Of a stretch of DNA of 64,000 nt, positions 7,742 through 16,920 are shown one piece after another. Below the pieces are notes generated by a model. It had not been told where the DNA came from. It ran no database searches and saw nothing but the letters and a program-made list of their open reading frames with translations. The position numbers and the translations under genes were made by a program. Source of the stretch: JBDHWG01 sp046328525 (lineage in GTDB: Bacteria > Chloroflexota > Anaerolineae > Epilineales > JAHCIE01); NCBI GenBank assembly GCA_046328525.1, contig JAXLWK010000004.1:62001-126000 (forward strand), written 5' to 3'. The first letter of the stretch is position 1; each line of letters starts with the position of its first letter.

Positions 7742-10700
7742 CACGGCAACACCTCCCTGATGATGAGATCACCATTGTTGCGTGCATCAATTAGGGGCTG
7801 GGATAGACTAGTACCTCCGTTCTCCCGCACGAGCAATTCAAACGTATAGCCTTTCTGTTTAGCCCAGAGTACATAGTCACGAAGCTGTTTGGTATATGAG
7901 AGCTCAGAAACATTCTTAACCTCGCGTATTAACTTCTCCGCGTTAATGATCTCATCAGGTACACGATATCTAGCCGTTCTTGACAAAGAAGGGATGCGGT
8001 TCTTAATACCGCTGATACCGGCAGCCGCTTCACCTGCCTCGCCTAACGACCGTGCTAAAGCAGTATCTCCCGCCTTCGCTCCTAGCACCATTGACGCACC
8101 CGGCCGAGCTAGCTGTCCAGCACTTCCAAGAACAGCGTCGCCCAGTATTTGAGATCCATTTCCTAACCCCTCTGTCACCTCTTGGCCACTTAGGACGTTC
8201 TCGGTCGCTATGGCGACTTGGCCTGCCACGACATTGCTAAGGGCGCTCACACCCACCTCGGCTACCATACCCGTCCCCATGATGGCCGTACCCACCCCAA
8301 AGGTGGCTGCCCCCACAGCGCCTGCAACCGCGCCAGCGCCGACACTGGCCCAGTTGACGTTGGTGAATGCGTTCCCAGAGACACCGTCACGACTGATGTT
8401 GGCAACGACTTGAGGCGCGTAGGCGACGCCCGCGCCAATAGCAGCACCGACTGCCGCTGTGACGCACATGGGGCAATGGCCGTCCGGGTCATTGTAACGA
8501 ACGGGGGAGTTGTTAGCGTAGGCGTATCTATTCAGGCCTTGACTGGCGTTTCCTGGTGTTACCGAATCCGCCATGACGAACCGAGCGAGGAGCGGGTCGT
8601 AGAAGCGGCCGGCGCTCTTGCCGTCGCTGTAGTGGTAGAGGCCGCTCAGGCTGTTGTACTGCTGGCCGGTGTACAATTGGTCGGTGATGGCGAGGTTGTC
8701 CGACCGCCGCCGCTCCCCGAACGCCGAGTATCGCTCTCTGGCGACGACGTTGCCACTCGCGTCCGTCAGCGTGCTCGTCGAGCCGAGATGGTCGCTCTGC
8801 ACGTACGTCAGCGTTGACCCCGTCCGCGTCGCCAACAAGCGCCCCTCCGCGTAGTACCGCTTCGTCACGCTCGGCGTCGGCCCCCGGTCGTCCTCGTAGT
8901 GCTGCCCGCCGTACCGTACATCCGCCGTCTTCACGCTCGGCCGCCCCTCCTGGTAGTTGTCCAGGGACGTCACTGTGCTCGCGCTGCCCCAGGCGTGGAA
9001 CCGCCACGTCTGCTGCCCCGTCGGCATCTCCCAGCGCATCTCGTAGCGCACACTCGGCGCGCTCTCCGCCCACACCGTCGCCCGGAACCCCGCCGCGTCG
9101 TCCACCGCCAGCTCGAGCACGTACCACGTGTTGGCCGCAAGCGTCGGCATCAGCACCGCCCGCTGCACCTCGGTCGAGTTGCGGAATAGGTGCAGCAGCA
9201 GCTGGCCGTCCTTCTGCCACACCCCGAAGCGGTGGTATGTCCCGCTGATCCAGTCGCCTGTCTCCAGCCCGAAGCTGGCGTTGGAGGTGGTCGTGCCGAC
9301 GCCGAAAGTCATGCTCACCACCTGGCCGTTGCTGACCGTGTTGGTGCGGTAGACTTCCGGCGTGGCCGGAGGGATGGCCTGCAGTGTCAGGATGTGGTTG
9401 TGGCCCGTACCGCCCGACTGCTGAGTATGGTACTCGCCTGTACCCCTCTGCCACCACGCGCTGTTGAGGCTGGCGACATTGAACGTGTCGCTGAACTGGC
9501 GGCTCGCCGCGACCGGCGTGCTTGCGCGCCGACGGATCGCCCCGTCGCCATCGTAGGCGTAGGTCTCCGTGCCGCTGGTTCCGCTCACGCTCGTCAACCG
9601 CCCCTCGGCGTCGTAGTTCAGCGTCTGCTGGCACGTGCGGGGGAAGGGCGGAACCGGCAGCTGGTAGCACCCGCGCTCAGTCATGTTGCCTGCTGCATCG
9701 TAGCCGAAGCGCGGCTCGACCTCGGGGCCAAGCTGGTTCACAGCGTGCGGCTTGCCAGCGGCATAGCGGTACGTCTGCCCGTCACGCTGGGTCAGGTTGC
9801 CCAGGTTGTCGTAGGCGAACGCCTGGGCGAACGGGCCGCTCACCGTCGTCAGCCGGTTGAGGCTGTCGTAGCCGAAGCCCTGGTCTTGCGTCCTATCCTT
9901 GTACTCGTTGAGCGCCGTGACATTGCCAAACGGGTCGTAGCCGTAGCGCAGGTCCGAGTCCAGCGTTACGTTGCCGGCGCTCTTCACCCAGGTCTGCAAC
10001 TGGCTCAGGCGCTGGGTGGCGGCATCGTACCCGCTGTCGCTGTGCGCGCCGTTCCCCAACGTCGTGACCAGCGGCTTGCCCGCGATGTCGTACGTCTGGC
10101 TCGTCAGGTAGGCGCTCGCCCCACCGACGCTGTTGAGGCGCCCGGCATTGTTGTAGGTGGTGGTGACTGTTTCGCCGTCGGGGTACGTCTGGCTGATCAC
10201 CTTGTCGGCGCTGTTGTAGACGTAGCCCGTGCCGTAGCTGACGCCGGCGATGGCGCGCGTCTCCTGCGTCACCCGCCCCCGCGCGTCGTAGGTGTACGTC
10301 ACCGTGTCGCCCCCGACGCTCATCTGGGTGCGGCGGCCCTTGCGGAAGGCGCCGACGGTCGCGTCGTCGTAGCTATACGTCGCCGACGGCGTGCTCGCGT
10401 CGCCCGGGTAGGTCTTGCCAACGAGACGGTCGAGGCTGTCGTAGCTGTAGCTCACCTGCTGCAAGCGCCCGTCGGTTTGCAGCTTGACGTTCCCCTGCGG
10501 GTCGTACTGATACTTCCACGTCCCGCGATCCGGGTCGGTCACAGCTAGGTGGTCGAGGCGGGTCTTGCTGGTCGTGTCCAGCCGACTCGAGGTCGTCTGG
10601 TTGCCGTTGGGGTCGGTGACCCTTGTCACCCGGTCCAGCGGGTCGTAGGCGTACTGGGTCGTGAGCCACGTCGTGGTGTCCTTTCGCTCCGCCACCGCCG

Positions 10701-13700
10701 CCGTCCGCCCCAGCCCATCCGCCGTCTCCACCCGCTCGCGCACCTCGCCCCACGTCAGGCGCACGTTGTCCACCTCGTAGGCCACCCCGCTCGGCGTCTG
10801 GAAGCTCACCGCCAGTTGCTGATTGCCGCTTGTCGTCGGCGCCTGGAACGTCCAGTGATACACCGCCCACTGACCCTGGGTCGTCGCGGTCACGCTCGTC
10901 GTCGCCGCGCTGCCGTTGACTGTCACCGCCACGCCGTTCACCGTCACCCCGGTCGTCAACGCCCCCGAAGTGCTCGACGTTCGCCGCGCCAGCCACGACA
11001 GGCTCAGCGTCGCCCCGCTCGGGATCGTGCCGGCTCCATAACTGGCCGCCGCCGAGGCGGTCGTCCCCGTCACCCGCAGAGCGTAGCGCCCGTCTACCCC
11101 GGTTCCGACGCGCTCCGCCATCCCCGCCGCGCACGTCCAGCCCTGGGCGCACGTCCCGCTGCCCGCCGTCTCGAAGCTCTGATTGAAGGCGGCGGGCAGG
11201 CCGAACTCCGGCCCCCGCTCCGCCACGCTCGTCACCCGCCCCTCGCGGATGGGCGTCACCAGCGAGATCGTCCCGTCGGCCCGCGTCGTTAGTGTCAGCG
11301 CGCCCGCCCAATCGTAGGCGTAGACCAGGCGCGGCGTCGTGAAGTCGGCCGTCAACGTCGGGCGGGTGTAGCCGTCGTCCTGCCCGCCGCTGGACGGCAG
11401 CGTCTCCGCCGTCTTGAGGCCGCGCGCATCCGTCCCGAAGCCCGTCGGTCCATAGTACGTCGCCACGACGGCGGCGACCGCGCTGCCGTTGGGGTCGGGC
11501 GCCTTGCTCAGCACGACGCGCCCCAGCCCGTCGTAGAAAGTGCGCGAGACCATTGTGCGGTTCGCGTCCAGCCGCTTCGTCGCTCGAATGACGAGCCTGG
11601 GGATCGCCCCCGCGCTGTAGACGTAGTCGTAGTGCTCCGTCGCGCCGGCGTCGTACGGGCGGGTGATGTCCAGCAGCCGCCCGAAATCGTCGTAATTGTA
11701 GCTCACGCGCGCGCTGCTGCCGTTGGCGTCGTCTATCCAGTTCGGCGCCTGGCGGCGGTAGGCGGTGGTGTCCCAGTTCGCCGTCTCCGTGAGACCGTTG
11801 GGCTGCGTGACCTGCGTCACGAAGGTGTGCAGCGTGGCGTCGTAGCTTGTGGTCACAGTGCGGGCCGCACCCTGCGTCGTCCCATTGACAGAGAACGCAT
11901 CCCACGTCGTCTCGGTCGTGCGGTTGCCGTAGCTATCGTAGCCGTATTGGGTGTCCGCCGTCGTCTCGCCGGCGCACTGCCAGCAGTCCACCCGCCGCAC
12001 CCACGTCAGCTCGCCCTTCGTCGTCGGTCCGGCGCCGGGCCGAACCCGCTGATTGGGTGTATCCCACGGGATGACCGCGGAGCCGTCATAGCTGTAGTAC
12101 GTGACCTTCGGCCACCATGTCCCGCTGCTCCCGTCGCCGTCCACCCCCTCGACCACCGGTCGATCCACGATGTAGCGGTAGCTGTCGCGGGTCACGCCCG
12201 GCTGCCCTGGACCCGGCGCATTGAGATAGTCGTACCAGCGCACGGTGCGGCGCTGCCAGGCGTTGGAGCCTTCGCAGGCGTCGCTTGGACCGCTCTTGTC
12301 CGGACATTCCGCCTCGATGGTTGTGTTGCCATAGTCGTCATACTGGTAGGCTTTGATGTCCACCTGCCCCGTGACGAAGCCGGCCGGGTCACGGGATGTG
12401 GCGGTGCGGGTGACGCGCACGTGGCGTGCCTTGCCGCTGGTGATGGTCCACGGCGTCCAGTACTGGGTCACCACCCGCCCCTTGACGCCGTTCCCGCCGC
12501 TGCCGGCGATGCTCGTCTCGCTCAGGTACTCGCGGCCGCGCAGGAACGGGTCAATGTCGGCCCCGGTCATGGCGCCGAGGCTGTACGGGTAGGTCGGGAG
12601 CAGGGCGGTCTGGTTGGTGAAGAAGCCGTGGGTGACCGTCGTGCCCGCCGCGTCGGTGACGGCGGCCCACTCGTGGCCGAGGAGATGCTCGTCATGCTTG
12701 TCGTCGGGGTTGACGTGGTAGCGCGCCTGGCCGTAGGTGTAGCTCCAGGTCATGGCGGGATCGGGCGCCAGGCCGGCGTCGAGCGTCTTCTGGCTGACGT
12801 GGTTGCGGTCAATCTGGGCGAGGAGGTTGCCCTGGAGATCGGCGCGATAGGTCGCGTAGGTGTAGCTGACTGTGCCGCCCAGGGCGCTCTGGATGCGCGT
12901 GAGCTGCAGGTGGCCGAGGGTCGTCTGACCCGGCGTGTCGTAGTCGAAGGCGTAGCTCGCCGTCCCGCCGTAGAGCGGCGTCGTGAGGTAGTCGTTGTCC
13001 GCGCCGGGGCTGGCGCCCTTCGCCCACTCGCTGATGCCCGTGAGCAGCAGCTTGGGCTTGGCCTCCCTGTCGATGAGATGGTTGCTATCATCGCGGCGCT
13101 GGTACGCCTGCCAGGTGGGGACGCGGTCGTCGCGGTAGGTAAACGTGACCTTGCGAAACGGCTCCAGCGTGCCCCCGCCGAGGGCGATGTACAGCGTGAT
13201 GGCGTCGAGTTTGTCGCGCTGGACGTAGCAGTGGTGGGACTCGCAATACCCTGCCGGCACCTGCGGGTATCGCCACTCCTGGCGGTTGTGGGCGTTGGGG
13301 TCGCCGTTCCACTGGCCCTGCCAGATCGTCGGGTTCCCACCCACCCAGCGCTTCTCGTTGAAGCGGATCTCGCGGTAGATGGAACTGGGGCTGCTACCAG
13401 CGTAGTAGCGGATGCGCGCCGGGTAGGCGGCGATGTCGGCGGCGCGCTCGTTGCCCGTCACCCCGGACTTGTCCTCGTAGTACTCGACCGTCATCTCGTT
13501 GCCGTGGGTGTCCACGACCCGATCCAGCCCTAGACCCCACGCCGAGTCGTAGGCGCGGTTGCCGCCCACGAAGCCGCGGATGTGCTCCGCGTCGGCGGTG
13601 TAGCCGAAGCGGTAGTACGTCCCCGCCTTATCCCAGACCTCGAAGTAGACGCCGTAGCCAAGGCTGGCGCCCTCGACGGGCTTGGTCGCCGTCGGGCCGC

Positions 13701-14991
13701 CGCCACGGCGGATGATCTTGATGAACGAATCGCGCTCGGTGCGGTACTCGATGTCGTTGTCCTTGATGACCCAGTCGTCCGCCGCGCCGTCCACCCGCGC
13801 CAGCTTCTCCTGCGCGCCGTTGAGCTCCAGGTGATACTCGCGCAGGCGTGCGGCCGTCCCGTTGATCGTCGTCTCTTTGACGCCCTGGGTGATCTGGCCA
13901 ACGCCGCCCAGGCTCCAGCCCAGACCGACCCAGTCGGCCTCGGTGCCGGTCGAGTTGTTGTCGACGGGGTTGTCTTCCCGCGCCAGGGTGTCGTTCATCT
14001 GGTCGGCGATGGCGCTGGAGTACGCGAGGCTGAGCTTGGGGGCCAAGCCATTCGTGCCTTGTGGGGTGTCAAGCGGGATAGAGAACATCGCCGCGCCGCT
14101 GAATAGGTCCGTGTCGGCGGCGTCCATCCTGGCCGTGGGCAGCCAGGGCTGCCCGTAGCTCGTCGCCAGGGCGTACGCCGAGAACTGATCCACCCCGGCG
14201 ACGAGGTCGTTCCCGTCGCGGGTGGCCGGGACGCGCTGCCAACGCAGCGCCGCCTCGTCGTAGTGGTAGAGGCCCACGTCGAGGGCGGTGCGGTCGGCGC
14301 GGACGAGCGGGCGCAGATTGATACGCAGCTCCCCCGCCTGCGCCAGCCCGTGAACCGGCCGGCCATCCGTCTCGTCGGTGAGGTCAATGGTGAAGAGGAG
14401 GTGCGGGTCAACGCCCGGCGGCAGGACGTGGTAGCGGTCGGCTGTTCGGAGCGTGAGGCCGAGGGCGCGGCCATTGGCTTGCGGCGGCAGGGTGAGGCGC
14501 ACCGCGCCGGAAGCGACGCTGCCGCCGAGGCCGGGCTGGTGGCGTCCATGCGCTGGCGTGAGGCGCGGCAGCAAGGCGATCTCATCCGCCGGGTAGAAGC
14601 CTGGCCCGAGGCTGACGGGCGTGGTGATGATCGCCGTCGGCGCGAGGGTCGGGATGGGGGTCGGCACGAGGGGCGTAGGAACCACGGGCAGGGTTTCGAC
14701 CACTGCGACCGTAGGCGGCACGACGGACGTCGCCGTCGGATAGGAGGGCGCCAGGACGGTGGGGGCGCCGATAGGATAGGCTGGTAGAACAGTGGCGATG
14801 CTTGTCGGCAGCGGCAAAGCTGGCGAGGCCGTAGGCGCGACACCCGTCGGAGGCATGGCGGTGGCGAGGGTGGCGGCCTGGGGAGACACAGTCTGAGCGG
14901 AGACAAAGGCCCGAGAGGCCAGGAGGGTCACGAGGAGCACGAACAGCAGAAAGAGAGCGCGTGCGCACCGAGCGGCGGCCGAGCGAGGCAT
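7741..14991 (-). CDS. Main secreted Rhs/YD-repeat toxin with SpvB-like domain and REase-fold C-terminus
   Basis: 2416 residues. A Sec signal peptide (about 1-32, ending FVSAQ) is followed by a Pro/Thr-rich linker. From about residue 290 comes an SpvB-like block (FSGAAMFSIPLDTPQG, WVGLGWSLGGVGQI), then many YD repeats (YDPLDRVTRVTDPNG, YDSLDRLVG), a LamG-like insert (about 1830-1985), the Rhs core (DHLGSTSTLTDASG, YDPLLARF), and the core end YNDPDGH at about 2170. The variable end has hydrophobic helices, then ARYRVPDE and IREVKNVSELSYTKQLRDY, matching restriction-endonuclease-fold toxins of the Tox-REase-7 type with the E-x-K core. It would be exported and release a nuclease into competitors. 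The HEAT-repeat gene behind it is the likely antidote. It has its own promoter at 15134-15163. Confidence 0.9.
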   Translation of the reverse strand: MPRSAAARCARALFLLFVLLVTLLASRAFVSAQTVSPQAATLATAMPPTGVAPTASPALPLPTSIATVLPAYPIGAPTVLAPSYPTATSVVPPTVAVVETLPVVPTPLVPTPIPTLAPTAIITTPVSLGPGFYPADEIALLPRLTPAHGRHQPGLGGSVASGAVRLTLPPQANGRALGLTLRTADRYHVLPPGVDPHLLFTIDLTDETDGRPVHGLAQAGELRINLRPLVRADRTALDVGLYHYDEAALRWQRVPATRDGNDLVAGVDQFSAYALATSYGQPWLPTARMDAADTDLFSGAAMFSIPLDTPQGTNGLAPKLSLAYSSAIADQMNDTLAREDNPVDNNSTGTEADWVGLGWSLGGVGQITQGVKETTINGTAARLREYHLELNGAQEKLARVDGAADDWVIKDNDIEYRTERDSFIKIIRRGGGPTATKPVEGASLGYGVYFEVWDKAGTYYRFGYTADAEHIRGFVGGNRAYDSAWGLGLDRVVDTHGNEMTVEYYEDKSGVTGNERAADIAAYPARIRYYAGSSPSSIYREIRFNEKRWVGGNPTIWQGQWNGDPNAHNRQEWRYPQVPAGYCESHHCYVQRDKLDAITLYIALGGGTLEPFRKVTFTYRDDRVPTWQAYQRRDDSNHLIDREAKPKLLLTGISEWAKGASPGADNDYLTTPLYGGTASYAFDYDTPGQTTLGHLQLTRIQSALGGTVSYTYATYRADLQGNLLAQIDRNHVSQKTLDAGLAPDPAMTWSYTYGQARYHVNPDDKHDEHLLGHEWAAVTDAAGTTVTHGFFTNQTALLPTYPYSLGAMTGADIDPFLRGREYLSETSIAGSGGNGVKGRVVTQYWTPWTITSGKARHVRVTRTATSRDPAGFVTGQVDIKAYQYDDYGNTTIEAECPDKSGPSDACEGSNAWQRRTVRWYDYLNAPGPGQPGVTRDSYRYIVDRPVVEGVDGDGSSGTWWPKVTYYSYDGSAVIPWDTPNQRVRPGAGPTTKGELTWVRRVDCWQCAGETTADTQYGYDSYGNRTTETTWDAFSVNGTTQGAARTVTTSYDATLHTFVTQVTQPNGLTETANWDTTAYRRQAPNWIDDANGSSARVSYNYDDFGRLLDITRPYDAGATEHYDYVYSAGAIPRLVIRATKRLDANRTMVSRTFYDGLGRVVLSKAPDPNGSAVAAVVATYYGPTGFGTDARGLKTAETLPSSGGQDDGYTRPTLTADFTTPRLVYAYDWAGALTLTTRADGTISLVTPIREGRVTSVAERGPEFGLPAAFNQSFETAGSGTCAQGWTCAAGMAERVGTGVDGRYALRVTGTTASAAASYGAGTIPSGATLSLSWLARRTSSTSGALTTGVTVNGVAVTVNGSAATTSVTATTQGQWAVYHWTFQAPTTSGNQQLAVSFQTPSGVAYEVDNVRLTWGEVRERVETADGLGRTAAVAERKDTTTWLTTQYAYDPLDRVTRVTDPNGNQTTSSRLDTTSKTRLDHLAVTDPDRGTWKYQYDPQGNVKLQTDGRLQQVSYSYDSLDRLVGKTYPGDASTPSATYSYDDATVGAFRKGRRTQMSVGGDTVTYTYDARGRVTQETRAIAGVSYGTGYVYNSADKVISQTYPDGETVTTTYNNAGRLNSVGGASAYLTSQTYDIAGKPLVTTLGNGAHSDSGYDAATQRLSQLQTWVKSAGNVTLDSDLRYGYDPFGNVTALNEYKDRTQDQGFGYDSLNRLTTVSGPFAQAFAYDNLGNLTQRDGQTYRYAAGKPHAVNQLGPEVEPRFGYDAAGNMTERGCYQLPVPPFPRTCQQTLNYDAEGRLTSVSGTSGTETYAYDGDGAIRRRASTPVAASRQFSDTFNVASLNSAWWQRGTGEYHTQQSGGTGHNHILTLQAIPPATPEVYRTNTVSNGQVVSMTFGVGTTTSNASFGLETGDWISGTYHRFGVWQKDGQLLLHLFRNSTEVQRAVLMPTLAANTWYVLELAVDDAAGFRATVWAESAPSVRYEMRWEMPTGQQTWRFHAWGSASTVTSLDNYQEGRPSVKTADVRYGGQHYEDDRGPTPSVTKRYYAEGRLLATRTGSTLTYVQSDHLGSTSTLTDASGNVVARERYSAFGERRRSDNLAITDQLYTGQQYNSLSGLYHYSDGKSAGRFYDPLLARFVMADSVTPGNASQGLNRYAYANNSPVRYNDPDGHCPMCVTAAVGAAIGAGVAYAPQVVANISRDGVSGNAFTNVNWASVGAGAVAGAVGAATFGVGTAIMGTGMVAEVGVSALSNVVAGQVAIATENVLSGQEVTEGLGNGSQILGDAVLGSAGQLARPGASMVLGAKAGDTALARSLGEAGEAAAGISGIKNRIPSLSRTARYRVPDEIINAEKLIREVKNVSELSYTKQLRDYVLWAKQKGYTFELLVRENGGTSLSQPLIDARNNGDLIIREVLP

Positions 14992-15295
14992 AGAAGAATG
15001 TCCAATCTACCAATTTGGCTACGCCCGAGAGGGGACGCGCGACGCAGCCAGGGAGGACAGGCACACTGGACGTAATGTTGCGGACGATGAACGGGCGTCA
15101 TTACCCACGGGCAAATCAGTTTCAATTACTTGTAGTATACCTTCTCTCTGGCTTGTGTGTCAAGTTGTATGCGACTTCACGATGTTCTTCCTTATCTGGA
15201 AACAGGATCAATGAGGTCTAGGGATCGTGCCCCGACACGGTGTGCCAAGCAATACAAGTCGAGACGTGATCACGAAGCCCGTTTTCCTATTGTGT
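14992..15295. other. Intergenic region between the Rhs gene and the broken AGE gene
   Basis: This stretch of about 300 bases holds the Rhs leader and promoter. The part from 15170 to 15295 is AT-richer than the neighbourhood and carries no reading frame resembling the missing C-terminus of the AGE epimerase. It is therefore likely to be the junction of the inserted toxin island. Confidence 0.5.
15134..15163 (-). promoter_or_regulatory. Sigma-70-type promoter of the main Rhs gene
   Basis: On the minus strand TTGACA (15163-15158) is followed after 18 bases by TATACT (15139-15134). Transcription would start near 15127 and leave a leader of roughly 135 bases before the ATG at 14991. No comparable promoter was seen in front of any of the three orphan tips. 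Confidence 0.65.
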
Positions 15296-16132
15296 CTATT
15301 TATACTCGACGTTGTGGCCGTAGGAGGTCGTGTCCGTGGGGGTGGCCGGGGCGTCGCCCTCGCGCTCCGCGTTCCACGTGCGGCGGATGGCGATGGCCGG
15401 GATCGGCTGCCAGTCGAGGTCGAACTGGTTGCGGCCGCAGCCGGTGGCCGGGTCAATCATGCGCGTGACGATGAGGTTGGCAACCTCCAGGAGCTTGCGG
15501 CGGTGGATCTCCTCGCCCGAGGCGGCGTAGAGCGTTGTAAAACACTCCAGCAGGTGCATGTGGGTGTCGAGGCTCTTGCGGTCGCCAGCGGCGAAGCCCG
15601 GCGGGGCCGGCGTCCAGTCCGGCTCCAGGTTTTCGAGGTAGCCGGCGCGCTGCGTGTCGGCGGCGTACTTCTGGAGCAGATCGAAGGTCTGCGCCGCGTA
15701 GGCCAGGCCCCGCCCGTCGCCCGTCGCCAGGGTGTACTCCGACAGGGCGTAGATGGCGAACGACTCGCCGTAGACGACCTTGCCGTCGTCGAGGCGGCCG
15801 CCGTCGCGCTGCACCTTCCAGTACCACCCGCCGCGCTCCGTGTCCCAGAAGTGCGCCAAGAGGAACTCGAAGCCCTTCGCGGCCAGCGCGCCCGCCTGGG
15901 CCAGGTCGGGGTGGCGGCGGTAGAGGGTGGAGAACCACCACAGCAGCCGCGCCTGGGTGTTCAGGTACTTCTCCGGCGTGTCCAGGGGCTGCCCATGCTC
16001 GTCGAAGTTGGTGAGGTAGCCGCCGTACTCGGCGTCCCAGGCGCGGGCGAGCCAGTAGGGAATGAGGCCCTGCTGCAAATGCTGCGTCACCTGCGCGTGG
16101 AGAGTAGAGAGTTTTTCTGTTTGCGTGTCCAT
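15296..16132 (-). pseudogene. AGE-family epimerase/isomerase, C-terminally truncated
   Basis: 278 residues resembling N-acylglucosamine 2-epimerases (alpha/alpha six-barrel): RAWDAEYGGYLTNFDEHG, LNTQARLLWWFSTLYRR, GGWYWKV, KSLDTHMHLLECFTTLY and RRTWNAER are typical. These enzymes are usually about 390-410 residues, and this one stops (TAG) right after SYGHNVEYK, in the conserved SYGHxxE motif where one catalytic His normally lies. The last quarter of the barrel, including further active-site His residues, is missing and was not found in any frame downstream. The Rhs island begins next to the break. It was probably an active sugar 2-epimerase, now likely non-functional. Confidence 0.75.
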
Positions 16133-16277
16133 TTGCCCCTGTCCCGTGCGGCGGCCTTCGGGCTGCTGCTAGAGATGCAAGCCCAAGGGGCTGAGGTGTC
16201 CTCTTGAGCTGCGGCGGCTTCCACTCGTCGCCGGGGCGGTTCCACGGCGGATGTTAGCGTGTCTCCACATTCCGGTT

Positions 16278-16895
16278 CTATCGTTTAGCAGTGTCCAATG
16301 CCATGATCTGGATACCCAACTCCGTCGCTAGAGATTGAAACTGCGCGGGTGTAATGATAATGCCGCGCAGATCATGTTGCTTGAGATTCCACCCGGCCAG
16401 ATTGGCCCCCCGAAGATCGGTTTGGAAGAAGCTCGCCTCCCGAATATCAGCATGGGTCAGGTCACAGCCGATAAAGGAAGCAAACTCCAGGTTTGTGAGG
16501 GACAGATTGGCCTCGACGAAGGACGATCCCTCAAACACCATTCGCTCGAGCGAAACGCCGCAGAAATTGGTGTAATCCAGGTTGCATCCTTTAAAGGTTG
16601 CCGCCGTAAAAGTGATGCCTTCGCGGAAATCAACCCCCATCATCTTGCAGTCTTCAAAGGATGTTGAGAACAGATTACAGCCAGCGACCTTCGCGCCATT
16701 CAAATTGCAGGCGCGAAAGATAGATGCGTTGAGACGGGCGTTGGTGAGCTTCGCGTTCAGAAACGAACATTCCACGAATGAGCAGTTGTCCAGCGCCTTG
16801 TGATCCAGGGATAAGCCTTCGAAGACGCAACTGTCGTATTCCGAGTCGGCTACAATCTGCTTGACATCGGCCTGTTTGTATGTGCGTCGTTTCAT
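16278..16895 (-). CDS. Pentapeptide-repeat protein
   Basis: 205 residues from the ATG at 16895, preceded by CAGGAG at good spacing. A longer open frame exists but reads antisense-like, low-complexity sequence over the end of the UbiD gene, so the start was placed here. From about residue 15 to 185 the chain repeats A(D/N)Lxx-like pentapeptides: CSFVECSFLNAKLTNARL, ACNLNGAKVAGCNL, CNLDYTNFCGVSLERM, ANLSLTNLEFASF, ADIREASFFQTDLRGANL. These form a right-handed quadrilateral beta-helix; some members mimic DNA and bind gyrase, others have unknown roles. It follows the UbiD gene by 25 bases, perhaps cotranscribed. No specific function is assigned. Confidence 0.85.
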   Translation of the reverse strand: MKRRTYKQADVKQIVADSEYDSCVFEGLSLDHKALDNCSFVECSFLNAKLTNARLNASIFRACNLNGAKVAGCNLFSTSFEDCKMMGVDFREGITFTAATFKGCNLDYTNFCGVSLERMVFEGSSFVEANLSLTNLEFASFIGCDLTHADIREASFFQTDLRGANLAGWNLKQHDLRGIIITPAQFQSLATELGIQIMALDTAKR

Positions 16896-16920
16896 CAGTC
16901 TCCTGTCCCCAATCATCTTC

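Larger units (their letters stand above)
1290..9060 (-). repeat. Four direct copies of the Rhs core segment
   Basis: The segment from the LamG-like region to the core end is present in the main gene (about 9490-8480), in the lysozyme tip (about 6974-6110), in the RNase tip (about 3770-2750) and, shorter, in the last tip (about 1745-1290). Long stretches are nearly identical at the nucleotide level, for example around the bases encoding DHLGSTSTLTDASG and KSAGRFYDPLLARF. Downstream of each copy the sequence is unrelated. The copies are in the same orientation, so recombination between them would swap the toxin end of the main gene and delete the material in between. Confidence 0.85.

Noticed and set aside
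15296..15310. The TAG ending the AGE gene as a recoded (pyrrolysine) codon
   Set aside because: Reading on past TAG gives no sequence resembling the missing C-terminus of the family, and no pyrrolysine genes are seen. Truncation is the simpler explanation.
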